Assembly: GCA_025345505.1 (NCBI GenBank)
Contig: JANVCC010000022.1
Location: 28,624,375 to 28,688,374 of the forward strand
Reading direction: 5' to 3'
Source: Todiramphus chloris collaris
Lineage: Eukaryota; Chordata; Aves; Coraciiformes; Alcedinidae
Length of the DNA: 64,000 nt
The notes beneath the pieces were generated by a model, which searched no databases, was not told where the DNA came from, and was given only the letters and a program-made list of their open reading frames with translations. The position numbers and the translations under genes were made by a program. Shown piece after piece: positions 52,346 to 63,900 of this stretch; position 1 is the first letter of the stretch, and every line of letters starts with the position of its first letter.

Positions 52346-53418
52346 AACATGGAAAAGAAAAGAATTCATGACATATTATGTCCATCACATCCTCCTCTTT
52401 TAGGAAGTTCAATACAGAATCTCAATATATGTACCTTAATGAAAATCTTATGAGAATACTCTGCTCAGGTAGAATCAGCTTCATCTAGCTTTAAACATTT
52501 AAGTGAGGCAACTAAGTGTGAAATCTAGATGCCTGAAGCAAGCTGTATAGTCAATGATGAGAGATGGGTAACCCTAGGTTGTGATTCAACTAATTTAAAA
52601 TACCACCTTATTTAAAATATGTCTGAAGTCAGATAAATGAATCTGAATCATAAAGCTCTGTACATAGAAGAAAGATCAGGAAAGGATTCAGGGGTAGAAG
52701 CAAAAGAGGACAATTGTTGGCCATGCTTCCTAACTTAGAGCTCTGGCAAAATCTCAGGATAAAACACTCTGCTGACTGTCTCCCATAGTTGCCTCAGATT
52801 CAGTTTTAGAACAACATTTTCTCATTAATGTGGCTGAATAGTTTTACCCACCACGAACAAATAGCACAGGATGTTGGTCCAATAATTTTAGAACTGAGTA
52901 CACAGCAATGCATTAATAGCAACACCAAAAATATTACAGTAAAAGCAAAACAATGAGAGGTACTCCAGTCTTGGTGTTTCCAGACACAGATTTAGTTTCA
53001 TCTATGGCCTAATGTCCTTCTGAATGCCAATCAGATCATTTGCTGTCCAACTCTGGGAAAAACAGAAATATCATACTTGGAAAAACTATAGCACAAGGAG
53101 ATTAAGGTTAAGGCCTTCAAAATAGTTAATTTTGGTCCCTTGTTTCTATATTCAGTTTATTGGATTCAGCTTCCACAATGGAGGTACCTAAAAAAATTTG
53201 AATCTTAAAAAATGTGTCCTAAATGGTTTTCCATGGTGATATAGGAAATCTTTCAGAACTACAGACATGGGAAACAAATCTCCATAGTCCTTACCCACCA
53301 AGTAACAGTCAAAACTTTATAAAAAGTAGAGCAACTGACACTGCTGTATTTACCTATTCAGCTCAATATAGTTATTTGCATTCTCTATTTGGAAGGCTTT
53401 TTCCGAAGAGCTCCTAAA
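52346..53418. other. Gene-free unique sequence
   Basis: No gene or repeat was recognised between the C homopolymer and the CR1 tail. Confidence 0.55.
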
Positions 53419-53525
53419 ACATAGAATTATACAATTGTTTAGGTTTGAAAAGACCATTAAATCAAGTCCAACTTTAAACCTAACACTGCCAAGTCTATCA
53501 CTGCAGTCATACCTCTCCTCCACTC
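53419..53525 (-). mobile_element. CR1 3'-end fragment
   Basis: The plus strand starts ACATAGAATTATACAATTGT, a mutated pair of terminal repeats. It continues AGGTTTGAAAAGACCATTAA, ATCAAGTCCAACTTTAAACC, then TAACACTGCCAAGTCTATCA. This matches the well-known reverse-complement tail of a bird CR1 subfamily (ggttggaaaagacc, aagtccaacc, taacactgccaagtcc). Similarity fades after about 53525. Confidence 0.85.
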
Positions 53526-54369
53526 ACCTATCAAAGGGCAACTGTGTACTAACTGTATTATATGCCAAATTTGTTAAGATCAGATGCACAACAGGCTTCT
53601 CTGTCCTCTGCTCTTCTACTCAGCCTTTGAGGGCCACTCTGGCATTTGACTTGGTGCTTAGAGTGTGATCTGTGTTTTGACTTGTTGATAACTTTGCCCA
53701 GCTGTCCTGATCAGAGTTCCAAAACCTAGTATTACAGTCCTGCATTATTTCCACGACTCTGCCTGTTGATTGTCAGCAAAGTGAGCCAAAAGGGAATTAC
53801 TGACTTAAAAGCTAGTAACCGGAACAAAAGCTCATTTTGTTTTCATTTCCCCTTACCTTGTAATAATTTGTAGCGCACAAGTGGGTTTTGTGCTTTGTCT
53901 CTCTGTTTCCCTGGAAGCTACTGTTGGAAAAAAAACATATCAGAAAGCCCAGACTCTGGGCTCAGCCATGCCATTAAGATCTATATGCCAAGATCACTAA
54001 GTATTTTCTCTAATGTGAGACTGGAGACCAAAGCATAATCTAAAACCAAACACCTATTTTTTGTCTGCTGGGACTCACAGAAATCCCCCTTTAGTTCTCC
54101 AGACACTGGCCCCTGAAGCCCTGTGGAGCAGCTGGGCCAGTTTCTCTGGCAGTTGTTAACAACAAAAGAAACAATAACTTGTCAGGAATGACTTCCTGCC
54201 TTAGTTCCTTAGGGATTTTAGATGGGAAAGGAATGGGAAAAAAGGGAAATAAGCTCTTAAAACTTCCCTAGCAAGATGAGAACAACATGTTTCAAAAACT
54301 TTCGGTACCTAGAAATGGGCATAAGGATTCTTATAGTCATGGGCCATGCTCCCTGGGCAATTGGAAAGG
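53526..54369. other. Gene-free unique sequence
   Basis: No gene or repeat was recognised. The frame 53435-53668 is largely antisense CR1 tail. Confidence 0.55.
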
Positions 54370-54424
54370 AAAACAAAACAAAGCAAAACAAAACAAAACA
54401 AAACAAAACAAAACAAAACAAAAC
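54370..54424 (+). repeat. (AAAAC)11 microsatellite
   Basis: Eleven five-base units of AAAAC, ten perfect and one AAAGC (third unit). It generates open frames on both strands with repeating Lys-Gln-Asn or Phe-Cys-Leu patterns that are artefacts. Confidence 0.97.
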
Positions 54425-55219
54425 ACCTTCTGGGTACCTATTCAACCTATGAGACACCAAAATAAAATGGATTTTTTCGTCCCATATGGATGATACCCCT
54501 AATGGACAAACTGCTTTTAAAGACAGTGCTGTCAATCTGTGGTCAGCTTTACTGTGGTCACAAGCAATGATGGCTTTTTCTGAAAGGTCTTTTGCCTACA
54601 GCTAATGCCATAAAAATCTGGCCAGAGGTAGCAGTATGTATTTCTGTTCTGCTGCCCTTTTGAACTGCCTGTATTTGCATGATCAGGAGATAGAAATTTA
54701 AACTGGAAGGGCTGTTTCATCAGTGTACAGAAAAGAAGAAAACACCATGGCCAAATCCTTTAAAGGTCCATTGCCTTGGAGCATGATTTACTATTTGAAA
54801 CGAAGAGACATGAATAACAAAATAAAACTACCCTGACAAACTGCTGGCTGCAATTCCCAGAAACACATCTTCCCCCTGGGTCCCCCCTTTATCTTTTCAT
54901 TTTATAACTCCCAAGGCACGAGATATGAAGAAACTCTTTAAATCTTTCCCGGTGTTTTACTCAGGATATGTCTCTACTGCAGTCTGCAGTGTTGTGTTAA
55001 TACATTTGAGGTTGCTTTAAATGAGGTAGGTTAGACCCAGGCACTCAGTGGCCTTGCAGTAGCCCAATGTTCAGTATGAGCTAGTTCTCACCACTTCTTG
55101 AGGTTTCAGAGGAATAAATGGTAAGCAACCGAACAGAGACACTCTCCTCTGGTAGGGGAATGACAAGGAGGAAGAAAAATGGTGCATTTCATCCACACTG
55201 TCATAGAAAAAATGACAAA
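54425..55219. other. Gene-free unique sequence
   Basis: No gene was recognised. A tightly C-rich patch CCCCCTGGGTCCCCCC lies near 54872-54888. Confidence 0.5.
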
Positions 55220-55330
55220 GGAGGCCAGACAAAGACATTTTTTAGAACAGGTTTCCATCAGAAAATAGTGATTAGACCTTGGCACGGAGGCACCCACAAA
55301 GCAAACAGCAGCCATTACCCAAAATGGGGG

Positions 55331-55336
55331 TTTATT
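55331..55336 (-). terminator. AATAAA poly(A) signal in LTR-like segment
   Basis: The minus strand reads TTGCAATAAACCCCCATTTT followed 25-45 bases later by a GT-rich region, a good poly(A) signal arrangement. It fits an R/U5 boundary. Confidence 0.5.
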
Positions 55337-55650
55337 GCAACCACTTTGGTCCTTCTGACCAAATACAAGTTCAGATGCCTGCTGGGAATTAACTACTACA
55401 CAACTAATCCCTAAACCTTAAGGAAAGATGAACCAAAATGAGCACACACTCACTCATCAGGGGGAAACCTCCTATGCCAGAGTGCCCAAGATACCACTCA
55501 CCCAAAGCTGGGGGAGAGGCTTACTTGATCCACAGACACTCACTCGGTCCATGGAAGTGTCTTTGGATGGCATGTCCAAGGGGAGGGTCTGACGACCAGG
55601 CCCACTGCTCTGCAAAGAACCAACTCCTCTAGCTCTTAGGCAGGACCCCA

Positions 55651-55656
55651 TTTATA
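55651..55656 (-). promoter_or_regulatory. TATA-like box in LTR-like segment
   Basis: The minus strand reads GGGGTATAAATGGGGTCC, a canonical TATA box in a G-rich setting. If the segment is an LTR this is its U3 promoter directing leftward transcription. Activity is unknown. Confidence 0.45.
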
Positions 55657-55707
55657 CCCCAGTCCAAGGTGCACTGTGGTCATTCTGACTGGTTGAGGGG
55701 ACAAGCC

Positions 55708-55853
55708 CAGACAAAACAGACAAGAGCAAATCCCGAGCCTGTTTTACTAAGGGGTCTGGACTGATGCTCCAGTTAAGCATTGGGAGGTGCAGCTTCGTGG
55801 CCAAGGCGTCAAACTGCTCCAACACAGAGGGTTTGCTTTGTCTGTTTTGTCTG
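55708..55853 (+). repeat. Inverted repeat with ~94-base loop
   Basis: The arm at 55708-55734 (beginning CAGACAAAACAGACAA) is the near-perfect reverse complement of the arm at 55829-55853 (ending TTGTCTGTTTTGTCTG). The inner ends differ by a one- to two-base indel and one substitution. The arms lie within the U3-like part of the possible LTR, upstream of its TATA box. Confidence 0.85.
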
Positions 55854-55884
55854 CTGGGGACAGGTGGGGGCTGCATCTGTCACA

Positions 55885-58189
55885 GAAGTACACCACAAGG
55901 GTCCTTAGGAAACCAACTAATTGACTGGCTTTTTCAATGGCAGCAAATAACAAAAGGTTTTGTTTGGTCTGTATTGTGTCCATTTTCCTTCTGGTTTATA
56001 TTTCTGTTTGAAAAGATTACATCAGAGCTTACAAAACAACACCCTTTACGCTGCTTTTTTATATTTTTTTTAAAGAACGACTTCACAGGAAATGTAAAGC
56101 CCTTCTAGCTGCATTGCAAACAGGGATTTGCGCAATGTACTGCGGGGAGGGGGGGGGTGTGCTGAATGCTGCACTCGGGCTCTTCCTTCAGTCTCGCCTT
56201 AGATACCAGCCTGATTATTTCACTTGTGCTCTCCTTTACAGGATTTGACCCACAGACACTTAAATGAAAATTTACTGCCTTTATACAACACTGTTTTACT
56301 AGCACTGTAACTGTGAGTAGTAACTCAGTAGAAGCTGCTATAGCCCTGATGCTTCCCAGCAGGAGCTTCATTCAGATATTATATGGTGGGACACAGGTTT
56401 GAATAGATACTCGAAAATATGCTGAAGCCTTCTAAATTAAACAATGAAAAAATAAAATAAAACTAATATCCAGCCTCAGCTCTTCCACTTCTATAGTTAA
56501 AGGCAAGATTCTCTTTAACCCAATACACATTGCTCTGTCAAGACTACTAGCTTTTATTAAAAAAAAAGCGCACTTGAACTAGGTTAGGAGTCATTTTCAC
56601 TTCTCTACAGTACAATATGACAATGACAATACATCTCAGATCACATTATCAGCCCTGTATTAAAATAGCCTTTCTTTATAGATGATGAAACCTTTTCTTC
56701 ATGTAGTCATATGTGTATTGATATGATATTTTCATTCCAAACTGTATCTGGTGTCAAGAATTTATAAACACAGAACAATAAGAGACCCCTGCCTCAGCTC
56801 ATTTGGTAAGAAATGAATTTTCACTGATCCGAAGAGACACAACCACCCACAAAAATTAATGACACACTAGTCCCAAGGTTGCTTCTAAGTGTCACCAGGC
56901 TATTTTGGTTAGCACTCAAATTTGGGACCTCATTGTGGGTACAATCCATAATCATTATACAGGAGAATATGTATGACAAGATAAAGGACAAAATCTTGAC
57001 CACATACTCATGAGATGAATCACATAAGAATTCTTATTAGGGAAATGAGACTTCTGCTTTGCAAGACTAGAGGTATCAGGACCTTTGTAGGAACAAGGAG
57101 TGCAAAGTGCTAATGCTCTCCTGACAGAATGAAAGACAATGGTAAAAAGTAGGAATATGAGCACAAATGTGACTGAGAGGCTTTACTTAATCTGATAATA
57201 TCCTTTTGTAATTCAGAAAAAAACATAATAATGAATAGTGCCACAATGAAGGCATCTAGAAATAGGAAAGGGAATTAAAGCCATCTGCATCTGAGATTAG
57301 CAAAGTCAGGAACACCTATATTTCATTTATTCATTTGTTTAATACGCTTTTGTCATTATTTTACTTGACCCAAAGAGGACTCGGGTACTTGCTAGCTACA
57401 GTGAATTATATTTTTTGCTAACAATAATCTGAGGATATCTCTAACGTCCAAAGGGATACATGGGACTGACATGCTGTTAGAAGGTCAATACTTGCCTCTG
57501 AAATCTGAAAGTAAGAAGTCCTGTAAGTGTTCAGAATATGTACAATATCTCATCAAAAATATTAACTGACTTTTGAAAGATACAGAAAAGCTTTAGCTGC
57601 TGAACATTTCCATCATAAGGAAAAGTGGGTCAGCAAATACATAGACACCTGTAATACTGAACTTTACTACCATAACTGGTCTCTAAAACACTGTAAAAAT
57701 AAAATGAGAAATAATCACACAGAGCAGACTGTAATTTTATAGTTCTTTCTATATGAGCATAGAGAAACATTGTCAGTGAAAAATCAAAGTTAAAAGCATC
57801 TTCAGGATCTATGCTGGTTCCAGAGTCGCCAAGCCAATTTTTGACAAGCACATATTTTCTATTATATACATTTTTTTTCCTCCTCTATGACTGCCTGACA
57901 TACCCACACTAACATCAGGATGTTGACTGGATAATTATACAAAAGGCTGTGGAAAACTGCATGGACACAAGGTCAAATGGAAAAAGAAAACATACTGAAA
58001 AATTATAGAGGAACTATGTTGTTTCTAGAATTACCTATACACGTGGTTGATGAAAGCTGAAGTGGAAAGATAGTCTCATGTTTCAAATGATGGACATAGA
58101 TGCTGACAACTAAACTCATTTCTCTTGATTTCCTGGTTAACCTGAAGTAAATTCACTTTATTTATCTGAACAAGTTACCTTTCCTTTCT
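55885..58189. other. Gene-free unique sequence
   Basis: No gene was recognised. A G-rich run (GGGGAGGGGGGGGG) lies at 56143-56157, and an A8 run at 56560-56567. The 114-codon plus-strand frame 55764-56108 overlaps the LTR-like segment and shows no protein motif. Confidence 0.55.
56143..56157 (+). repeat. G-rich run
   Basis: GGGG, A and a run of nine or ten G, followed by TGTG. A short quadruplex-prone homopurine tract. Confidence 0.8.
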
Positions 58190-58290
58190 GAGTCATTTAC
58201 TTAAATGGTAAACTCTTCAAGGCAGAGATCTCTCATTATAAATGTCCACAGCAGTTGACACAGAGAGGTCTCTAGCTGCTAGTCTGTAAG
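58190..58290 (+). mobile_element. Possible ancient SINE/LINE tail
   Basis: The block GGTAAACTCTTCAAGGCAGA, then GATCTCTCATTATAAATGTC, then CACAGCAGTTGACACAG resembles the amniote repeat tail of the type gtaagctctttggggcaggga, followed by tctgt and cagcacctagcacag (L2/MIR-like ends). Divergence is high and the identification is from memory. Confidence 0.35.
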
Positions 58291-58498
58291 TGTAACGTTA
58301 TCAAGTAAAACATCCACACTCTTTCCTTTATTTCCTCCAGGTGAAATCACAAAAGCCTGTCTCCCTTTTTCCAGCCTACTGACTTGAAGTGGGGAGTGAA
58401 ACCTCCCTTGCCAAACTGAAGCAATGGAAAAGAGACTCATTCCCTTAAATATGTGTGTTCCCAAGTTTAACCCTCACCATTGAGAATGCAGATGTTTA

Positions 58499-58615
58499 GA
58501 TTCATAGAACAGGGCTAGAAGGAACCTACAGAAAGCAGCTGGTCCACCTGCCCTACTCCAAGCACGGCCAAGTTTAAACCTGCTCTGGGTTTCATCCAGG
58601 CAACTTTTGAACTTA
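58499..58615 (-). mobile_element. CR1 3'-end fragment
   Basis: The plus strand reads GATTCATAGAACAGGGCTAG, then AAGGAACCTACAGAAAGCAG, CTGGTCCACCTGCCCTACTC, then a GCACGGCCAAGTTTAAACC block and TTTCATCCAGGCAACTTTTG. This is the reverse complement of a CR1 3' UTR in standard order. It is followed by an A-run and T/G-rich sequence. Confidence 0.8.
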
Positions 58616-61600
58616 AAAAAAAAAATTCATAACCACTGTTTGTTTTGGTGCTGGTGGTCATTTGAGGGGTTTTGATGGATTTTTAAAATATATATATTTG
58701 TTGGAAGGGGTTCTTAAATCTTAGCTCTCAGTCAGATTTGGCTTTTTTATCAGATTTTCTGAGGTGATTTTAAAGCCAGCTAAAAGCTGACTGTAAGTTG
58801 ACATAGTCAACTGTATTTTTTCTCTCTCAGTATTTTTTCCTTTTGTTGTATAAAGTTAATGAAGATTTCATATAAGAAAATGTTTCCACATCCAGAAAGA
58901 ATGACCTGAAGTTTTATCCTTATATTCTTAGCCTTGTTTCTCATTTTTCATGCTTTTTAAGTTAATCATGTTAATTTGTAAAAAGTCAATTGATATAAAG
59001 GTAACGGGGTTTTGAGAAAGCTGTTAGCAGTAATTTGCTTAATTAACAAATCATGTATAAAATCATGCTTGCTATAAACACGGCTGTGGAGCAAATGCAA
59101 TCTATTAAGATTCATAGGAAGGCATCAGGTTCTGCTCTGTCAAAAAGGTTTTACTGCTGATGAACAGGGTTTTAATCCTGAAAGCTGGAAAAATTCATAG
59201 TCCCCTCTTGCACGTCCATTAAAGTCTCTCAGACTGGGCTACTGGGGTCCTAACCTGTCAACTGCTCTGGTCAGCACTGAAGTCCTGTATAGTTAAAGGG
59301 GATGTGTCCTATCATAATGTGCTTCACAGGATACCATCTGGAAGGTAGTAGTGAATGTCTTGCTTGCAGGAGGGGCCTAGAAACTGTAAGGAAAGGTGAT
59401 AAAATCAAGCAGCAGAATGTTATTTGTATATGTTGAAATGGAAGACAGGAGAGGACAGAAAAGTACAGCACACCATGACCACGTCTGCAGTCACAGAGGA
59501 AAAGAGAGAGAATTTTCAAATTCTTACAGAAGATGTAAAGTAGGTATTTTATTGTAGCAAACCATCCGTGCATTGATGAATCAGTTTATGAGATCCACCA
59601 GTTTCAGCTTGTCTTATTAAGGCCCTTCTCACCCTGCTAGGCACAACAGATCTGCCTGCAAGTCAGTGAGCTACCAGCCAAGGCCAGAGCTGGGCAGAAG
59701 CCACGATCATATTAGAGAGTTTTCCATTTACCGGACTGGATCTACTTCCTTTAGAGTGATGTTGATTTAATGATGAGAATGAAGCTGCTCTGACTTATTT
59801 AATGAAAAAAGTGACTTTTTCTTTCTCCTTCCTTTTGCATTTGATTTGGTGCAATGGTCTGCTGCTGTCCTTTACGATATTAGATGCTCACTAGCTTGCA
59901 ATGACCCCTACAGTAGTTGACGGGTTTCAGATCTTGATTCACCAAATTCAGAGCCAGATTTCCAAGATTTCCATTGTTGCGGTGTGAGAGCCTTCATTAC
60001 TCAGTTATGACCAAAGGCAATAGACAGGATCATCTTTCACAGTGGTATGAGAACTATGATGCATTTAGACATGAATGGAGATGAATTAAATCACATTTTC
60101 TGGAGGACACTTTGTAACAAAGACAAAGGTCAGGAAAATTGTATATTGATGCAAAATTAGGCAGTTCTTACAAATATAGTTCCTAACTAACCATCTAAGA
60201 GTTCTTAAAGATGTCTGCAAATATATAATATGTCATTTATAAGAAACAATTGATATGGTCATGACAGCTGTGATGGTAAATATAAATTTAACTTTTATAC
60301 TCAAAAAAAATTTAGTCTCAAGTCTTTCAAGATTGTTGTCTCATCATAACAAGCACTCTTGAGCAATTTCATTTAATCTATTTGAACTAAGTTTCCACCA
60401 GGCAGTGGTTTTAATCATCAGTATCAGCTGCAGAAGGCACTTACACAAGTTGGGATCACTTGCCAAGAATAAAAATAAAAAATAAGAACAAAGAAATTAC
60501 CCTGTTCCACAAGGGATGTGTGCAAACTGCTCTTTATTACATTAAATTGCTTTTAAATACTAATAGCTGTGTACATTTTCCTGTTCATTTACAATAGTCG
60601 AACTGGGCAGGGAACCATTGGGAGGGCTTTTTCCACATCATCTTTGAGAAACGAAGCATTTTCTGACACTCACTGGACATTTATTACAACCTATGTAGCA
60701 TGCATTCAAGGTCATGGGCATATTCCAGCAAGCGTTTTGTGAGGGCCATGCAGTTCACCAGCTTGGATGCTCCTGAACGTTATTACTGCTTCTGAAACTT
60801 TGGATCTAACAATGGCTAAGGGTGTTTAAACAGAATCCTGACTCTGCTTGAGTTGAGTGTATCAGAGACTGCCCTTTTCTCAGTCTTTCTGCATATGCTG
60901 TATCATTCACCATTAGACTGTTCTCTGTGTCAGTCCCTCTGGTACAACGCACTTGAAGCCAAGAGAGGATGAAGGCAGGGTTCTTGAAATCTGGGACCCT
61001 TGCCTAGAAAAGCCACGGATGCAACAGAGCCAAAGTCATAATGTTGGACAAGGATTCACTACACATCTGGTTTCTGCCTGCCAACCATCTGTTAAGTGGA
61101 TTGGGTGTTGGCTGGAAAACCCCGGCTATCAAGAGAAAAACGAAGAGCTGTGAATTGGGAAAAGATAAGTGAGAAGTGAAAAGGCAATGAAAAAAGAAAA
61201 GTGTGAGTGATGGAAAGTTTATGAAGAGCACACTGACATTTTACCAGACCTTTTGTAATCAAATCTCATTCTTAAAAAGCCAATTGGGTGCAAAATTCTC
61301 CTCTCAGGGAACAGACAACCTTGGAAAAAAAAATAAAATTGAAAACACAGGAGATGCCTCTCAGAGAAACAGTAAAATTGTGCAATTCAGTATGACCAGA
61401 AACACTTAACAATACAAATTATCACCTTAGACGTTCTGCTCTACTATGTATAGCATTATTTAACAGAAGTTTTATAGGACAAAATCTAGTTAAAGGCAAA
61501 AAAACTATGGATGTGTATGGGTGCTTATGTGTGTATATATGTATAAATACATATGACTCAGCAGTTTTACTGAAACTGTATTGAGTTGCACAAGCCAAGG

Positions 61601-61974
61601 AGCTGGTTGCCTAAAATGAAAGGGCTATAAAATATAGCCATAATCCAGAGGAAAATGAATATCAATATACAGCTTCCGCATGACACTAGTATCATTGATT
61701 TTTGACAATAGTCTATGTATGAATGAGCTACAGTTAATACCATCGGAAGTTATAACACTCCCTCTTGTAAGCATTGCTTATTTGTTACCACACTCTGCTA
61801 CTGAGTGAAAGGCTTCTTTGGTTCCTGGCTGCCATGAAACTCAATCATAGTGCTCTATGTGCCCTGTCACAGTAATTGCCTGGCAAATGATTACTCTCTG
61901 TGTGTCTGAAAACAATGCAAGTCTGACTAAAATTCAGATCCTGGGACTTTTCGTTATTCAGTGAGTGCTACTCA
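58616..61974. other. Gene-free AT-rich unique sequence
   Basis: No gene or transposon was recognised. The stretch around 59025-59110 is AT-rich with paired AATTAACAAAT-type motifs. The 100-codon minus-strand frame at 59271-59573 has no family signature. Confidence 0.6.
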
Positions 61975-62095
61975 TAGAATCTAAGGCCAGAAGAAACCAC
62001 TGTGGTCATCTAAGCTGACTTTCCTGAAAACCCAGTCACGGTGCTACCCCAAAAGTCATTATTATTTGAATTAAATTCTGCCACGGAGACTAAGG
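61975..62095 (-). mobile_element. Old amniote-type CR1 3'-end fragment
   Basis: The plus strand reads ACTCATAGAATCTAAGGCCA, then GAAGAAACCACTGTGGTCAT, then CTAAGCTGACTTTCCTG and an ACCCAGTCACGGTGCTACCC block. This matches the CR1 tail form aaggccagaagggaccattgtgatcatctagtctgacctcctg, a subfamily also found in turtles and crocodilians, so the insertion may predate bird diversification. Confidence 0.75.
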
Positions 62096-63256
62096 TATCT
62101 GATCTTGATTTTTAGAAATAGCTACTGATGATCAGCCACTACCACCATGTTAATCACTTTCATTGCTTAAAAACCAAGGCCCTTTTTATCAAAGTTAGGA
62201 AGAAAAAAAAAGTTTAGTCAATAGATCTTGTATTTATGACAGATGGAAGATGCCATTCATGTATATATATATATGGACATGCATTAACACTCACGTACAC
62301 ACAGATATGACTGGTAGCTTTCTATATTAAACCATATCCTCCTTAGGTGCTTTTTTATACATCAAAGTCCTTCACCATTTCTTAAACGTTAATTTAACAG
62401 GAAATACTGCTAGTCTATTTCCACTGCTGGTGAATGCTGACCAGTTTACCTTTTTAACAATTATTTAATTATAACCCCCCAGTAATTCATAACTTGAATA
62501 AAACAATTCAGATTTACTTTAGATTCCTGATTTACAGCAGTGAGTTGAATAATACTGTGGTTTACTTTGGCTTTGTTGTAATCAGTTTCATAACTTTTAT
62601 GATTTGAGTTGTATCATGCCCCAAAAACTCCATGTCAGTATCTTGATAACAGTCTATGGGATTAAGAACAAATGTACGGTAAGAGTTCATATATACATTC
62701 TTTTGAGATGTTATCTGCATTTTTCTTTCACTGTGCTAATGCCAGTACAACTTGAACTTGAAGTGGCTTCAAGATAAAAGGAAAATGTAAGTGCCTCTGC
62801 TTAATTTGTTAACACTACCCAGACATTGATCTTGTATCCCTTTCTAAGTCAGTATGCTCAAAACGTGCCAGGGTGAGGTGTGTGAAATTCTTTTCAAAGA
62901 ATACCTTGGATGATACACAAAATAAATCAGTCTGAGGCTATAATGGCCAAAGGAAAATGAAGTAATTGCTTTCATCCTCTGGACACATTTATTCTCTGGA
63001 ATAAAAATATTAATATATATGAAGAGCTCATCTTTTTAAACATACATTAGGTGTTTGATTTTTTTTTTTATTTCTACTCAAGATCCTTTGTTATTTTAGA
63101 CTTTGAGATCATATTGTCTTTGAATTTGCCCAAGCAACTTCTAACCATTTCAGGAAGGTAAAAATAGACCAAATTGTCAAACTCAGACATACTTTAATCT
63201 CACTTTCTGTAATACAAAAGAAAGAAGTCATCTGTGTGAGAACATTCCCCATTGTT
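62096..63256. other. Gene-free AT-rich unique sequence
   Basis: No gene was recognised. A short TA microsatellite (GTATATATATATATGG) lies at 62260-62275 and a T10 run at 63060-63069. Confidence 0.6.
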
Positions 63257-63294
63257 TTTATTATTATTATTAATTATTATTATTATTATTATTT
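63257..63294 (+). repeat. ATT/TTA triplet microsatellite
   Basis: About twelve TTA/ATT units, interrupted once by TAATTA. It produces the poly-Tyr/Ile-like open frame seen around it, which is not a gene. Confidence 0.95.
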
Positions 63295-63589
63295 TGTCTT
63301 TCATCAAAGGAAGCTCTGCTGCCTTTTTACTGGAGCCTTGAGCTCCACCAGTGCCTTGACCTTACTCATTCATTCTCCACTCTTCCAAGCATGTGGGGGT
63401 TATGCTCAACTTGCAGCTGCTCACCCATTTCTCTGGGTGTTATTTACTCATGATGTAGCAGGCAGACAGACATGAAGCAAAATTAAACCATGGTCCTCGT
63501 TTGTTCAAGGTCTGTATCTCTGTTGTACAAACCTCATGCCCCTAGCAAGCTTTCACATATATTCTCTGTGGATCCTTCATTAAGGCATA
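63295..63589. other. Gene-free unique sequence
   Basis: Nothing recognisable; the open frame through this segment begins in the triplet repeat. Confidence 0.5.
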
Positions 63590-63900
63590 TTTAGTGCTTG
63601 ATTAATTTGTTAACAGGACAGAGTTATCTTATGACTCCATATTAATGTGCCCTAAGTAGGCTACACATTAATAAACTTGAATGTGACAGTAAAACTTTAA
63701 GAGGCACAGTACCAGCCGAATTATTCCTCCTTCAGATCAGATGCTGCATAATCACTAAACATTACTCTGGTAGTTTTATGTAAATGAAGGAGATGGGAAG
63801 CTAAACCTTAAGCAAATTAATATTTTCTTGATTGTATTTAATTTAGGATTAACTAACCCTGATTAAACAAGACCTTACAAGTACATCAACTGCCTGCAAT
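63590..63900. promoter_or_regulatory. Possible AT-rich enhancer-like block
   Basis: The segment packs several transcription-factor-like cores: TGATTAATTTGTTAAC at 63599-63614 (HNF1/homeodomain-like), CATATTAATG-like and ACATTAATAAA motifs near 63640-63675, an octamer-like ATGTAAAT at 63778-63785, and AATTAATATT further right. It has even composition, with no simple repeat or transposon. The reading as conserved regulatory DNA is an inference from motif density only. Confidence 0.25.

Larger units (their letters stand above)
55220..55884 (-). mobile_element. Possible second LTR, unassigned family
   Basis: A more GC-balanced segment with LTR-like signal order on the minus strand: a TGTGACAGATG start (rc of 55874-55884), a TATA box (rc of 55651-55656) in GGGGTATAAATGG, then about 310 bases to an AATAAA (rc of 55331-55336). 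A GT-rich stretch (TTTGCTTTGTGGGTG) follows, typical of a poly(A) downstream element. No internal retroviral genes, primer-binding site or partner LTR were found. I could not identify a CA end with matching target-site duplication, so the left boundary is a guess. A 25-27 bp inverted repeat lies in the U3-like part. The alternative is a host promoter or last-exon fragment. Confidence 0.4.

Noticed and set aside
54257-54535. Open frames on both strands with repeated Phe-Cys-Leu or Lys-Gln-Asn units
   Set aside because: Produced by the AAAAC microsatellite, not by coding sequence.
55652-55876. Minus-strand 74-codon frame with a Pro-rich start (QPPPVPSR) that looked fairly protein-like
   Set aside because: No family match recognised; it lies in the U3-like part of a possible LTR and ends at the TATA-like box. 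I could not support it as a gag or host fragment.
59760-59805. TGATGA and CTGA boxes suggesting a C/D snoRNA
   Set aside because: Box spacing is too short and there is no terminal stem.
63236-63475. Plus-strand frame with an Ile/Tyr run
   Set aside because: The run is the ATT/TTA triplet repeat; the remainder has no recognisable domain.
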